From contig CBDCEX010000015.1 in the NCBI GenBank assembly GCA_965216025.1, positions 124,001-188,000 on the forward strand: a stretch of 64,000 nucleotides of DNA, given 5' to 3'. How positions within the stretch are numbered: position 1 is the stretch's first letter; each line of letters begins with the position of its first letter. A model generated the notes under the pieces. The model had not been told where the DNA came from, ran no database searches, and was given only the letters and a program-made list of their open reading frames with translations. A program made the translations under genes and the position numbers. The stretch comes from JADFQT01 sp965216025. Lineage in GTDB: Bacteria; Chloroflexota; Dehalococcoidia; Lucifugimonadales; UBA3495. Of this stretch, positions 36,958 through 45,707 are shown piece by piece.

Positions 36958-37751
36958 TGAGCACGGGCACGTACACCGACCGCATTGGCCAGTTGTGCAC
37001 CGCCTTCAAACTGCCCACGGTGGGTGCCGAGGCAGTGCCCCGGTTCCAACAGTCGGGACATGGTGAGGCCCTGGAGACCCTGCTGGAGGTGCTGGAGTTG
37101 GAATCCGAGGACCGTCACCAGCGGAGGATCACCCGGCTCCGCCGAGCCTCCAGACTGCCCCCGGGTAAGACCTGGGATACCTTCCAACCCCAACGGCTGC
37201 CGGCCAGGCTACAGCAGCAACTGGGTGAGCTGGTTCAAGGAGACTTCGTGGAACAGGCAATGAATGTATTGGCCTTCGGATTGCCGGGGACCGGAAAGAG
37301 CCACGCCCTGTGTGCCCTGGGCCATCGCCTGGTGGAAGCTGGGTACTCGGTCTTGTTTACGCCAGCCTATCGCCTGGTCCAAGAGTTGCTGGCAGCCAGG
37401 AGGGAGTTGCAATTGCCTCGGGCACTGCGCAAGCTGGACAATTTCGATTTCCTGGTAGTGGACGACTTGGGCTATCTACCTCTGGGAGCCACGGAGTCGG
37501 AAGTCCTGTTCACATTGATGGCAGAGCGCTATGAGCGCCGGGCTATGGGAATAACCTCCAACCTGGTCTTCTCTCAGTGGGACCAGGTCTTCCAGAACCC
37601 CATGGCCACCGCGGCAGCCATTGACCGGGTGGTGCATCATGCTGTGATCCTGGAGTTCGATGTGCCCAGCTTCCGGACTGGTCAAACCCAAGAACATCTG
37701 AGGGAGGAGGCTGACGATAACTACCGGCAGGGGGTGCAGCGGCAAAAATAA
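36957..37751 (+). CDS. istB: IS21 helper ATPase IstB
   Basis: 264 residues, intact. N-terminal helical domain (YTDRIGQLCTAFKLPTVGAE), then AAA+ core: Walker A FGLPGTGKSHALCALGHRL near residue 107, Walker B FDFLVVDDLGYLPLG near 165, sensor ITSNLVFSQWDQVF, and HHAVILEFDVPSFR at the end. It stimulates IstA and selects target DNA. The ATG overlaps the istA TGA (ATGA), the usual IS21 coupling. Confidence 0.92.
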   Translation: MSTGTYTDRIGQLCTAFKLPTVGAEAVPRFQQSGHGEALETLLEVLELESEDRHQRRITRLRRASRLPPGKTWDTFQPQRLPARLQQQLGELVQGDFVEQAMNVLAFGLPGTGKSHALCALGHRLVEAGYSVLFTPAYRLVQELLAARRELQLPRALRKLDNFDFLVVDDLGYLPLGATESEVLFTLMAERYERRAMGITSNLVFSQWDQVFQNPMATAAAIDRVVHHAVILEFDVPSFRTGQTQEHLREEADDNYRQGVQRQK

Positions 37752-37924
37752 TTGTCGCCAGGCGGCAAAAATAGTTGACGTTGATCACCACAAGGCGGGT
37801 AACTGCTCGGCGATTCCCCCACTCAGAGTAACGAAACCCTCGTTATCGTTACTCTTTTAGACACCCTCAAGTTATCCCCAGATTGTCTTTGGCGGAAAGT
37901 AACGAATCTTGGTAAAGTAATCTA

Positions 37925-39088
37925 ATACCAATTCTGAATAAAGAGGGGAGAGAAAGAGTAGGAGGATGGTGTATGTAGTGGAGATAAAATGAAGGGAAAA
38001 TAGCCAAGGAGTGAGGGACGAAGGGATGGGAAAAGGAGTGAAAGTTGACTGGCAAGAAAGCAGCGAGGAATTGAAACAGCTTTACCAGAAAGAGGTACAT
38101 CCCCAACGGCGTACCCGACTGCAAGCCTTCTGGCAGCTGAGCCAGGGGAAACGCATTCAGGATGTAGTGGATACGACCGGGGCATCCTACCGCAGCATGG
38201 AACAGTGGCTCAGGTGGTATCGACGAGGTGGACTTGGCGAAGTTCTGAGACGGGTGGTAGGGCACCAGGCCAAGGGCAAAAAGCCCTATCTAAACCCGCT
38301 GCAGCAAAGAGCGCTGGTGGCCAAGGTGCAACTGGGCCAGTTCCGGACGGTCTGGGATGCAAAGGAGTGGGTCTGGGGACGCTGGGGGGTGCGTTATACC
38401 TATAAAGGCATGTATTCCCTGATGAAGGGGCTTGGGCTGGGGTTGAAAGTTCCCCGACCCCATTCCGATAAAGCCGATGCAAAACAGCAGATGGCCTGGA
38501 AAAAAGGGGCCTACTGGATGCCTTGGGCCAGGCTGGAATGACTACTGCCTCCCGGTTATGGCACTGTGACGAGATGCGTTTTGGTCTCTGGGGGCAGGTG
38601 CGGCGGCGCTGGGGTCTGAAAGGGAAGAAGATTATCCAGCCGATGCAGATCGTGTTCCGTTGGAGCTATTTGGTGCTGGCGGTGGACGTGGGGCGGGGTG
38701 AACTACACTGGGGGTGGTCCCAGGGCATGAACCAGCAACAGTTGGTTCCCATATTTGAGCAGTGGCCCTATGGATGGGGTGGTGTGGGATGGAGCCCCCA
38801 GTCACAGAGGTAAACTCATGGGCCAGCTGGGCTTTGGGCGAATATCTCTACCGGCCTACTCGCCGGAGTTGAATCCAGCGGAAAGGGTCTTTGAGGAAGT
38901 GCGCCGGCACATTGAAGGAGAGGTATATCCTTCCCTAGAGGCCAAAAGGTCGGCCATAGAACACCTGCTGCGGCAACTGAAGGCTGACAAACCACGCTTA
39001 AAGCGGCTGATAGGTTGGGACTGGCTCCAGCGGGCTTTGGCTCAACTTCCCAACGCTTAACTCTGCCGCTTATAAACAGAATTGGTAT
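37925..39088 (+). mobile_element. IS630-A copy 2 (1164 bp)
   Basis: Same ends (ATACCAATTCTG, CAGAATTGGTAT), length and internal frame structure as copy 1, in the opposite orientation. Flanked by TA on both sides. Lies in the upstream region of the resolvase gene. Confidence 0.88.
38011..39060 (+). pseudogene. IS630 transposase, three-frame (copy 2)
   Basis: Three overlapping frames as in copy 1: helix-turn-helix part to 38541, a -1 frame across A6G4 at 38500 carrying HCDEMRFGLWGQVRRRWGLK, and a +1 change near 38770 into VVWDGAPSHRGKLMGQLGFG with NPAERVFEEV. Identity of both frame changes in two copies shows they were there before the last transposition, so the enzyme either works through recoding or was supplied in trans. 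Confidence 0.75.
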
Positions 39089-39130
39089 AAGTAACGCTAA
39101 CGGGATTGCTTACGCGTTTCGTTACTCTCT

Positions 39131-39706
39131 ATGCTCATCGGCTACGCCAGGGTTTCAACCCATGACCAAAACTTAGACTTACAGAAGGATGCCCTCCAAG
39201 CAGCTGGCTGCGAAAAGATTTTCGTTGATGAACTGAGCGGAGCGGCTGCAACACGACCAGGATTGCGACAGGCGATGGATGCCCTCCGCGAAGGGGACGT
39301 GCTTCTGGTCTGGCGACTGGACCGCCTGGGCCGGTCCCTCCGGAACCTGATAGAGTTAGTTGGCCAGCTTGATGAAAGAAAGGTTGGCTTTCGGAGCCTC
39401 CAGGAAGCTATGGATACTTCCACTTCTGGGGGAAAGCTAATCTTTCATGTCTTTGGTGCCCTAGCTGAGTTCGAGCGAAATCTCATTCGTGACCGAACCC
39501 AAGCCGGTCTGAGCGCAGCCCGAGCCAGGGGAAAGACTGGCGGAAGGCAGAGAAAGCTAGACGAGAAGCAGCGGGAGCTAGTCGTTCGGCTCTACAATGA
39601 GGGTCGCTCAGTGAAAGACATCTGCCACTCCCTCAGCATTTCCAAGCCGACCTTTTACCGGTACGTGCGAGAGGAACTTAAAGAGGGGGTCTTAACAGGA
39701 ACTTAG
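39131..39706 (+). CDS. resolvase/invertase-type serine recombinase
   Basis: 191 residues, complete. Catalytic N-terminus MLIGYARVSTHDQNLDLQKD with the nucleophile Ser in ARVST and the Arg in LVWRLDRLGRSLRNLIELV. EFERNLIRDRTQAGLSAARA begins the long E helix. A C-terminal helix-turn-helix is SVKDICHSLSISKPTFYRYV. Typical of Tn3-type or plasmid resolvases that work on a res site; matching repeats lie upstream (see the res-like site). A terminator follows at 39774. Confidence 0.93.
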   Translation: MLIGYARVSTHDQNLDLQKDALQAAGCEKIFVDELSGAAATRPGLRQAMDALREGDVLLVWRLDRLGRSLRNLIELVGQLDERKVGFRSLQEAMDTSTSGGKLIFHVFGALAEFERNLIRDRTQAGLSAARARGKTGGRQRKLDEKQRELVVRLYNEGRSVKDICHSLSISKPTFYRYVREELKEGVLTGT

Positions 39707-39773
39707 CAATTAGAGTGTAAGATGGAAATCTCAGGTAGGTAACTCTGTTTTTTTGTCCCTGGCGCTGTTACTG

Positions 39774-39798
39774 ACCCCCGACAACTGTCGGGGGTTTT
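39774..39798 (+). terminator. rho-independent terminator after resolvase
   Basis: ACCCCCGACA, short loop, TGTCGGGGGT followed by TTTT. Strong GC stem with T-tract, 68 bp after the resolvase stop. Confidence 0.85.
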
Positions 39799-39925
39799 TA
39801 GTATTCTGATGTATACCGTAGGTTTTGAAGCTGGGCAGGGGAGTGGCTTTTTGTTTGTCCGAATTAGTTGACGTTTTCTTCAGATATGTCATGACGAATG
39901 TAGACCTTAATACAAGGAGAGCGTC

Positions 39926-40036
39926 ATGGCAGAAAAGTGGGTCTCGTTTCTGGAGATCAAGGCTAGGGTTTCCATCGCTGACATTCTCGGTAAATACGGA
40001 TTGCTTGCGGGGTTGCGGAAGCAGGGGAGTGATGAG
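39926..40036 (+). pseudogene. CHC2/primase-like N-terminal fragment
   Basis: ATG 39926 with ribosome site AAGGAGAG gives MAEKWVSFLEIKARVSIADI then LGKYGLLAGLRKQGSDEL. This is the lead-in of CHC2 zinc-finger/DnaG-like primases of plasmids, phages and ICEs (typically ...IKxRVSIxDVLxxYGLLxxLRRxGDxLxGxCPxH). The cysteines are cut off by the IS630-B relic starting at about 40037. Suggests a former plasmid or ICE replication gene near the resolvase. Confidence 0.55.
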
Positions 40037-40404
40037 CTAGTAGATGTGGGCGTAAATAACCCGACAGTTCATGCGACCAGCACCCTCCCTTGGTAAGTCC
40101 ATTTAAATGGCTTTGCCATGGTCCGGTTGTAGTAGTCGATGAAGTCCCACACCTTCTGTTTCAGGTCAGTCACCGATTTGAAGGACCCTCGCTGTAGCAG
40201 TTTCCGCACCAGAATGGTCAGCCAGATTTCCACCTGGTTCATCCATGACGTGTGCTTGGGGGTGTAGTGAAACACGATGCGGTGGCTGGGTTCGCTGAGA
40301 AAGGCGGCCCGGGACTCTCGGTTCGCCAATATGCCCCACTTGCCCTTCTTACCCTTCTTACCCAACTCCAGTTCCAGCCCAGACTCTCGGGCTACCCAGC
40401 GCAC
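40037..40404 (-). pseudogene. IS630-B relic, C-terminal transposase part
   Basis: Encodes ESRAAFLSEPSHRIVFHYTP, KHTSWMNQVEIWLTILVRKL and DYYNRTMAKPFKWTYQGRVL, about 93% like the full IS630-B at 42341. The left terminal part is present but altered (TAGTAGATGTGGGCG against TAGTACAGGTTGGCG). Everything upstream of WVARESGLELEL is missing. Confidence 0.85.
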
Positions 40405-40702
40405 TAAAGATTCAGATAGGAATCACCATCACCTTGGCGCCAATGGCATCCAAAGCTTCTCTCTTCCCGCTGTAATCTAGCGACTTCAGGTTGTCTTCGA
40501 CTAATGCCCTCCAGACCGCGGGTTTTGTGAAATTTTACGTCCCACCAGGGTGCGCCAGGCAGGACCTTCACATCCGGTAGCAGGCCCATATCCCAGAGGA
40601 CAGAAAGCAATTCCCGGTGGCCAGGATAGGGCTTCTATTCTTCCCCGTGGACCAATTGAAAAAGCTGTGCGCTCCGGTTTGGTGGCGGAATGCTCCAGAC
40701 AG
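40405..40702. other. unassigned stretch between relics
   Basis: Short open frames exist on the minus strand (for example around APWWDVKFHKTRGLEG), but none resembles a known family and the stretch is bounded by two relics. Probably debris. Confidence 0.3.
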
Positions 40703-40805
40703 CGATGATTACTCTTGCGCCAGAACGCCGACATAAGCCCAGCGGAGGCCAGGCTCGCAGCTCGCCGTCCGACTCAGCCCCGGCACCGGCCGAGGCACAC
40801 CATCA
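40703..40805 (+). pseudogene. fragment of a second LLM-oxidoreductase gene
   Basis: Reads LRQNADISPAEARLAARR on the plus strand, the same as the internal segment of the LLM oxidoreductase at 41012-42145 (minus). About 65 bp are nearly identical in inverted orientation, then similarity drops off. Either a relic of a paralogous gene or a local inverted duplication. Confidence 0.6.
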
Positions 40806-40889
40806 ATAAACTCCCTCATGCTCTTTCACCTTCTGTTCAGTTGAGGAATGACACCCTCCCCCGTATTCACCAGCAAGAAACAAAAGCCC

Positions 40890-40922
40890 CGGCGATTAAG
40901 CCGAGGTATTTTTGTGTCTACA
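40890..40922 (-). terminator. terminator for the LLM oxidoreductase
   Basis: On the minus strand CCTCGGC, loop, GCCGGGGC then TTTTGTTTCTT; the stem has one mismatch. About 90 bp beyond the LLM stop codon. A T-run on the other strand (GGTATTTTT) may make it bidirectional. Confidence 0.5.
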
Positions 40923-41011
40923 GAATTAGACGGGCGGATTGGGGCGGTTTAGATTTTTTCAGAATCTTGAACCGCCATCTTGCGACTGAGTTCAACTGCT
41001 CAAATGACGGT

Positions 41012-42145
41012 CTAACCCAAGGATCCGGGGTTGATCGGAGTGGGCATGGATTGCACCTCAGGGAGGACCTTCTCAGCGAAAAGCCGGAGGCTCTTTTCGG
41101 CCTTCTCTCGCGGCATCCCGCCGTACATCATGTGGATTACGACCTTTTCCATGCTGATGGTCTGCTGCATCGTCTTAATTTTCTCGATGATCGTGTCAGG
41201 GGTGCCGATGGGCTGAGTCGCACGGCGAGCTGCGAGCCTGGCCTCCGCTGGGCTTATGTCGGCGTTCTGGCGCAAGAGGTATTCTTCGTAGCCACGTATG
41301 CCTTCGTAGCCCGGGTTGTTCCAATCAAAGTAGTGGTGCTGGGCTGCAATTCCTTGGTTTTTGAAATAGACCCATCCTTCTTCGGCTTCCTCTGCGGTTT
41401 CGGCACAGTACATCCACAGCAGGGTGGTTGGCTGGTCCGGAGGTAAACCCAAGTCCTTTCTGATCTTGTTGAACCGTTGTACCTTATTAATCATTTCAGT
41501 GACGTCGTCACCCGCGACAAACATTTGCCCAAGACCGTTCTCGGCGGCTAGTTTTGCCGACGCCTCCGTGCTGAACGCCACCTTGATATTCTTAGTTAGT
41601 TCACCTTTATGGCGGGCTTGGGGCCGGATGGAGGTCGGTGGGATATTGTACACATCGCCCTGGAACTCGAAGCGCTCAGCGCCGTCAGCGACCCTAATGG
41701 CATTGATCACATCATAGAAGTACTTGTGCGACTCCTCCATCGGGTAGCCGAGTGAAGCGTACTCGTGTGGCGAAATGCCACGCCCGATGCCGAGGTGGAG
41801 GCGCCGGCCCTTCAACAAGATGTCGAGCATGGATATCTCATGGGCTAGCCGCACTGGATTCCACCACGGCGCCACAATCACTGCAGTGCCCACATCCACT
41901 CGATTGGTGCGGCCCGCCCAATACGCTAAGTATTGCAAAGGATTCGGCTGCATCGAGTAGGCAGAACCATAGTGTTCGGTCGCCCAGATCGAATCGAAGC
42001 CCAGTGGCTCGACTAATTCCCCCATATAAAGGGTGTCATCCATACTCTGGGAATCCGGAACCGTTGGCGGCCGGTCATAATCTTCCGCCATCAGTCGTTC
42101 CCAGTCACCCTGGTTATATCCAGTAACCATTACTCCGCAATGCAT
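41012..42145 (-). CDS. LLM-class flavin-dependent oxidoreductase (luciferase-like)
   Basis: 377 residues, complete. TIM-barrel luciferase-like features: EPLGFDSIWATEHYGSAYSM, GRTNRVDVGTAVIVAPWWNP, RLAHEISMLDILLKGRRLHL, GIGRGISPHEYASLGYP (FMN phosphate region), and late NQGIAAQHHYFDWNNPGYEG. Likely an F420- or FMN-dependent monooxygenase acting on an unknown substrate; such genes are greatly expanded in Chloroflexota of the SAR202 type. It stands alone between an IS630-B relic and the full IS630-B. Confidence 0.88.
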   Translation of the reverse strand: MHCGVMVTGYNQGDWERLMAEDYDRPPTVPDSQSMDDTLYMGELVEPLGFDSIWATEHYGSAYSMQPNPLQYLAYWAGRTNRVDVGTAVIVAPWWNPVRLAHEISMLDILLKGRRLHLGIGRGISPHEYASLGYPMEESHKYFYDVINAIRVADGAERFEFQGDVYNIPPTSIRPQARHKGELTKNIKVAFSTEASAKLAAENGLGQMFVAGDDVTEMINKVQRFNKIRKDLGLPPDQPTTLLWMYCAETAEEAEEGWVYFKNQGIAAQHHYFDWNNPGYEGIRGYEEYLLRQNADISPAEARLAARRATQPIGTPDTIIEKIKTMQQTISMEKVVIHMMYGGMPREKAEKSLRLFAEKVLPEVQSMPTPINPGSLG

Positions 42146-42340
42146 TTGTGTCGTCCTCTACCAATGTCTTGTTCAGGTGATATGCCCGGCTTATCCAAAA
42201 GGTTGGCAATTTGCTGTGTCAGTATAACCGTTCCTTGAAGGAGACACCGATCGGCGAGGCTAAGCCTTTCTAAATTATCTATGAATGGCCAGACTCGTTG
42301 GTCCAGATCCCACAATAAGCATGAAAAAATTATTGGGCTA

Positions 42341-43657
42341 GTACAGGTTGGCGTAAATAACCCGGCAGTTCATGCGACCAGCACCTTGCCTTGGTAAGTC
42401 CATTTGAAGGGCTTTGCCATGGTCCGGTTGTAATAGTCGATGAAGTCCCACACCTTCTGTTTCAGATCGGTCACCGATCTGAATGACCCTCGCTGTAGCA
42501 GTTTTCGCACCAGAATGCTCAGCCAGATTTCCACTTGGTTCATCCATGACGTGTGCTTGGGGGTGTAGTGAAACACGATACAGTGGCTGGGATCGCTGAG
42601 AAATGCGGCCCGGGACTCTCGGTTCGCCAATGTGCCCCACTTGCCCTTCTTACCCAACTCCAGGTCCAGCCCAGACTCTCTGGCTACCCAGCGCACTAGA
42701 GATTCAGAACGGTGCGTGTCCAGGTTGTCCACCACAAAATGCCACCGCTGGGCCGCCCTATCGCTAGCGATCACTGCCTCCACATGCTGCAGAAAGTCCG
42801 CTTCGGTACGTCTGGGCCCCCCATAGGGCTCAACAATCTGACCCGTCACCACATCCCGACTGATGATGAAGGAGCGTGTACCATGCCGGATGTACTCAAA
42901 CTCCCGCCGTTCCACCTTCCCCGGCGCCAAGGGCAACCCAGGATGTTTGCGCTCCAGGGCCTGTACTCCGGTCAACTCATCAGTGCTCATCACTCGCTCC
43001 CCAGATTGGACCAAGGCGGGAGCTTCTCGGTACAGATCGCAGATGTCAGTGACTTTGGCGTCATAGTGCTCGTCCCCGGAGGGTGTCAACCAATAGCGTA
43101 TCCGGTGGGGTTTCAGGTCCCCCTTTCTAGAAGCCTGGCCGCATGACGGGGGGAAATCCGTTCTACGATGCCTTTTTCGATGATCTCATCAGCCAATTCC
43201 CGGCTGGTCCACTGGCTGATAGGACGACCGCACTGGCTGGGGGCCTCACAAGCCAGGGACATGATCTGGCAAACTTGCTCTGGGGTGATCCGGGCGGGAG
43301 CCCCAGGACGAGGCGCATCCCGCAACCTTTCTTCTATACTCAGGTCTTCCAGAATGGCTGCCTGTAGCCCCAGCCAGCGGTTGCGCCAGAACCGTACCGT
43401 ATCCACATCCAGGCCCACTTCGCGGGCTATTTGGCTGTTGTTCAGGCCAGCCGCGGCAGACAGAATGATTCTGCCTCGCCGGGCCAACTGCTGGGGGGTG
43501 CTATATCGGCGCACCAGGGTTTCCAATCCTTGCTGCTCTTCCGGGGATAATTCCACCACGGGAGGTTTCGGTCCACGCATCGCCTTCACCACCACACTTC
43601 ATCTCTCCAACCTCAACGCGCTCATTATACTACTCGGGCTTTTCAGCCCACCTGTAC
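42341..43657 (-). mobile_element. IS630-B (about 1.3 kb)
   Basis: Inverted ends (TA)GTACAGGTTGG at 42341 and CCCACCTGTAC(TA) at 43657, with TA duplications at both ends. The right TA is part of the CTAG used by the adjacent IS701 element. Confidence 0.85.
42370..43595 (-). CDS. IS630-B transposase, two frames (-1 shift)
   Basis: The first frame (43595-43113) carries VVELSPEEQQGLETLVRRYS and the helix-turn-helix domains to ARLLERG. The second, reached by a -1 step on AAAGGGGG, carries DLKPHRIRYWLTPSGDEHYD, RVMSTDELTGVQALERKHPG (first Asp), WHFVVDNLDTHRSESLVRW (second Asp) and SWMNQVEIWLSILVRK (Glu). A -1 slip on A3G5 is a plausible programmed frameshift for this family. All DDE residues are kept. 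Confidence 0.8.
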
Positions 43658-43660
43658 TAG

Positions 43661-45107
43661 TACTACAACGACGAGTTGTCTGGTAGGATGGCTGGACAGA
43701 TGATGTTGGGTGGTTTGAGTGATGGATGCGGCGAGCTTCGAGCGGGTCTACGACAGCCTTCAGGAATTCCACGCCTTCTTTGCGGCCTCCTTCGGCCGCA
43801 AGCAGTGGCGGGATCACAGCGGGAATTACCTTCAGGCGCTGCTGGTGCAGGACCAAGAGCGGCGCAACGCCGAGAATCTCTCGGAATCGGTGGGCATCTC
43901 GGCCCGGGCGATGCAGCGCTTTCTCACCGAGGCCCGGTGGTCCGATGAGACAGTCATAGGGCGGTTGCAGGAATACTTGGCCCCCAGGCTGGGACACCCG
44001 GAGGCGGTGTGGGTGTTCGATGGCAGCGACTTCCCCAAGCAGGGCAGGAAATCGGCGGGAGTGGCCCGGCAGTACTGCGGCAGGCTGGGCAAGGTGGCCA
44101 ACTGCCAGGGTGGGATGTTCCTGGCCTACGTCAGCCCGCTGGGCCGGGCGTTGGTGGACAAGCGGCTGTATCTGCCCAAGAGTTGGACCTCCGACCAGGA
44201 CCGGTGTGCTGCGGCGGGTGTGCCGGAGGACCGGCGGAACTACCGGTCAAAGACGGAGTTGGCCCTGGAGATGCTGGAGCGGGTCCTGGAGTTGGGCTAC
44301 CTCAGGGCCGAGTGGGTTGCCGGAGACGACGCCTTCGGGATGTCGCCGACCTTCCGGGAGGGACTGGCGGCCCTGGGGATGCGCTACGTGCTGGACGTTC
44401 CGGGCGGCACTACGGTCTGGCCCTTGGACCCGGCTTGGACCAGTCCGGAATATCCGGGGTTCGGCCGCCCCCGCAAACCCAAGCTGCGGCCTGGGCAGCG
44501 GCGGACCATGGAGCAGCGCGGTGATGAACTGCCGGATGAGGCTTGGCGGGAGATAACGGTGGCCCAGGGAAGCCAGGGGCCGCGCACCTACCGGTTCAGT
44601 GCCCAGCGGGTGCGGGCCACCAGGAGGCGCAAGCCCGGCGAGGAACTGTGGGCCGTCTGGCGCCGGAACCTGGACTGGCAGCGAGCCCCGCTACTACCTG
44701 TCCAACGCTCCCGAGGGCACAACCGACTCTGGCCTACGTGGGTGGGTCCAGGTGGCGCATTGAAACGGAGTTCGAGACTGAGAAGGGTGACGTGGGGCTG
44801 GACGAATACGAGACCCGCAGCTGGGCAGGGTGGCATCACCACATAGCCATGTGCCTGCCTGGGTGGGGCGTTCCTGCTGAGCCTGCAGCAGGATTGGGCA
44901 GAAAAAGATGCCCCGGATCCGAGGCCACAGGTGTACCGGGTGGTGCGGGAGATGCTGCCCCGGGAGCAGTTCGGGCCCGATCAATTGCTGTTGTGGCTGG
45001 AGGATACGCAGCTACGCAACGAACGGGCTCGCCGTTCCCACGAGAGACGCCGCTCCACCCGCCGCGAAAGCAGGATGGAGCCGCCACCTTAAACCCGTCG
45101 TTGTAGT
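43661..45107 (+). mobile_element. IS701-family element (1447 bp)
   Basis: Terminal inverted repeats TACTACAACGACG at 43661 and CGTCGTTGTAGTA at 45095-45107. Flanked by the 4-bp duplication CTAG (43657-43660 and 45108-45111), matching the YTAR preference of IS701. Inserted right at the end of IS630-B. Confidence 0.9.
43722..45091 (+). pseudogene. IS701 transposase, frameshifted
   Basis: The long first frame begins MDAASFERVYDSLQEFHAFF and includes VWVFDGSDFPKQGRKSAGVA (first Asp), AEWVAGDDAFGMSPTFREGL (second Asp). Near 44680 the frame changes to LAYVGGSRWRIETEFETEKG (Glu region), and near 44845 again to DPRPQVYRVVREMLPREQFG, ending SRMEPPP at 45091. At least two indels; probably inactive unless they are errors. 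Confidence 0.8.
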
Positions 45108-45165
45108 ACTAGAGGGTTGGGGTAGGTTATCTTCTTCCCATGAATCAGCGGGATCAATCGACCGT

Positions 45166-45194
45166 CGTATTCCCCACACGCGTGGGGGTGAACC
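45166..45194 (+). CRISPR. solitary type I-E-like CRISPR repeat
   Basis: 29 bases from GTATTCCCCACACGCG through GGGGGTGAACCG, with the stem CCCCACACG/CGTGGGGG-type dyad and the GTGAACCG tail of type I-E repeats. 62 bp further (45228) GTATTCCC recurs followed by a degenerate GAATACG tail, the right spacing for one 33-nt spacer and a decayed last repeat. No cas gene is in the window, and upstream DNA is cut by the IS701 end 55 bp away. Confidence 0.5.
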
Positions 45195-45356
45195 GCGAGG
45201 CTATTTCAGCCGGGAGGATCGCAGCAGAGTATTCCCGGCGGAAAGGCGAATACGTTTGCCACATGACGGTGCGGGATGGGTTAGGGTAACGGCAGGTTAC
45301 GTGATATAGGGTTTTTTGTTATATTAGGCGAGATATCTAATACGGAGGAAAGAAAG

Positions 45357-45707
45357 ATGGACGAAATCATCGAATTGGAGGACCGGCGGATTGAGGCTAT
45401 GACCAAGGGTGATGTTCAAGCACTTGAAGAGATTCTTGCCGATGATCTGATTTACATCCACACTACGGCCAGGATCGATACCAAATCTTCGTTCATAGAG
45501 GCCATTTCGTCAGGCCGCTCCAACTACCGGTCCGTGGAACGGGAAGATGTTAAAGTCCGTCAATTCGGTGATTCCGCGGTGGTCACCGGCCACGCCAAAT
45601 TCCACGTCGGCGATAACAAATTCGAAGCCAGGTTCATTGATGTATACGCCAAGCGGAACGGCGCCTGGCAGATGGTGGCGTGGCAGTCGACCAGACTGCC
45701 GGATTAA
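45357..45707 (+). CDS. NTF2-like DUF4440 protein
   Basis: 116 residues: MDEIIELEDRRIEAMTKGDV, ALEEILADDLIYIHTTARID, then RQFGDSAVVTGHAKFHVG and RFIDVYAKRNGAWQMVAWQS, the SnoaL/DUF4440 cone fold. Such proteins are small-molecule binding or isomerase-like; here the function is unknown. Ribosome site GGAGGAAAG precedes the ATG. Compact intact gene in a mobile-rich area. Confidence 0.88.
   Translation: MDEIIELEDRRIEAMTKGDVQALEEILADDLIYIHTTARIDTKSSFIEAISSGRSNYRSVEREDVKVRQFGDSAVVTGHAKFHVGDNKFEARFIDVYAKRNGAWQMVAWQSTRLPD

Larger units (their letters stand above)
35363..37789 (+). mobile_element. IS21-family element copy 2
   Basis: Left end TGTGATCAACGACAATTAG and right end ending GTTGATCACCAC form inverted ends; GCGGCAAAAATA(A/G)TTG occurs twice near the right end, as is usual for the multiple terminal repeats of IS21. 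Carries istA and istB in order. Different from copy 1 in sequence. No target duplication recognised. Confidence 0.8.
37825..39128. promoter_or_regulatory. res-like site of the resolvase, interrupted by IS630-A
   Basis: AGAGTAACGA at 37825 and its complement TCGTTACTCT at 37846 face each other; AAGTAACGA recurs near 37898 and TCGTTACTCT again at 39119, just before the resolvase ATG. Removing the IS630 places these within about 145 bp, the size of a multi-subsite res locus. Confidence 0.45.

Noticed and set aside
12906..39088. A recent inversion between the two IS630-A copies explaining the truncated response regulator
   Set aside because: Neither far flank of the two copies restores the missing winged helix.
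45166..45255. A working CRISPR array
   Set aside because: Only one good repeat, one degenerate repeat, no leader or cas genes; listed as a remnant only.
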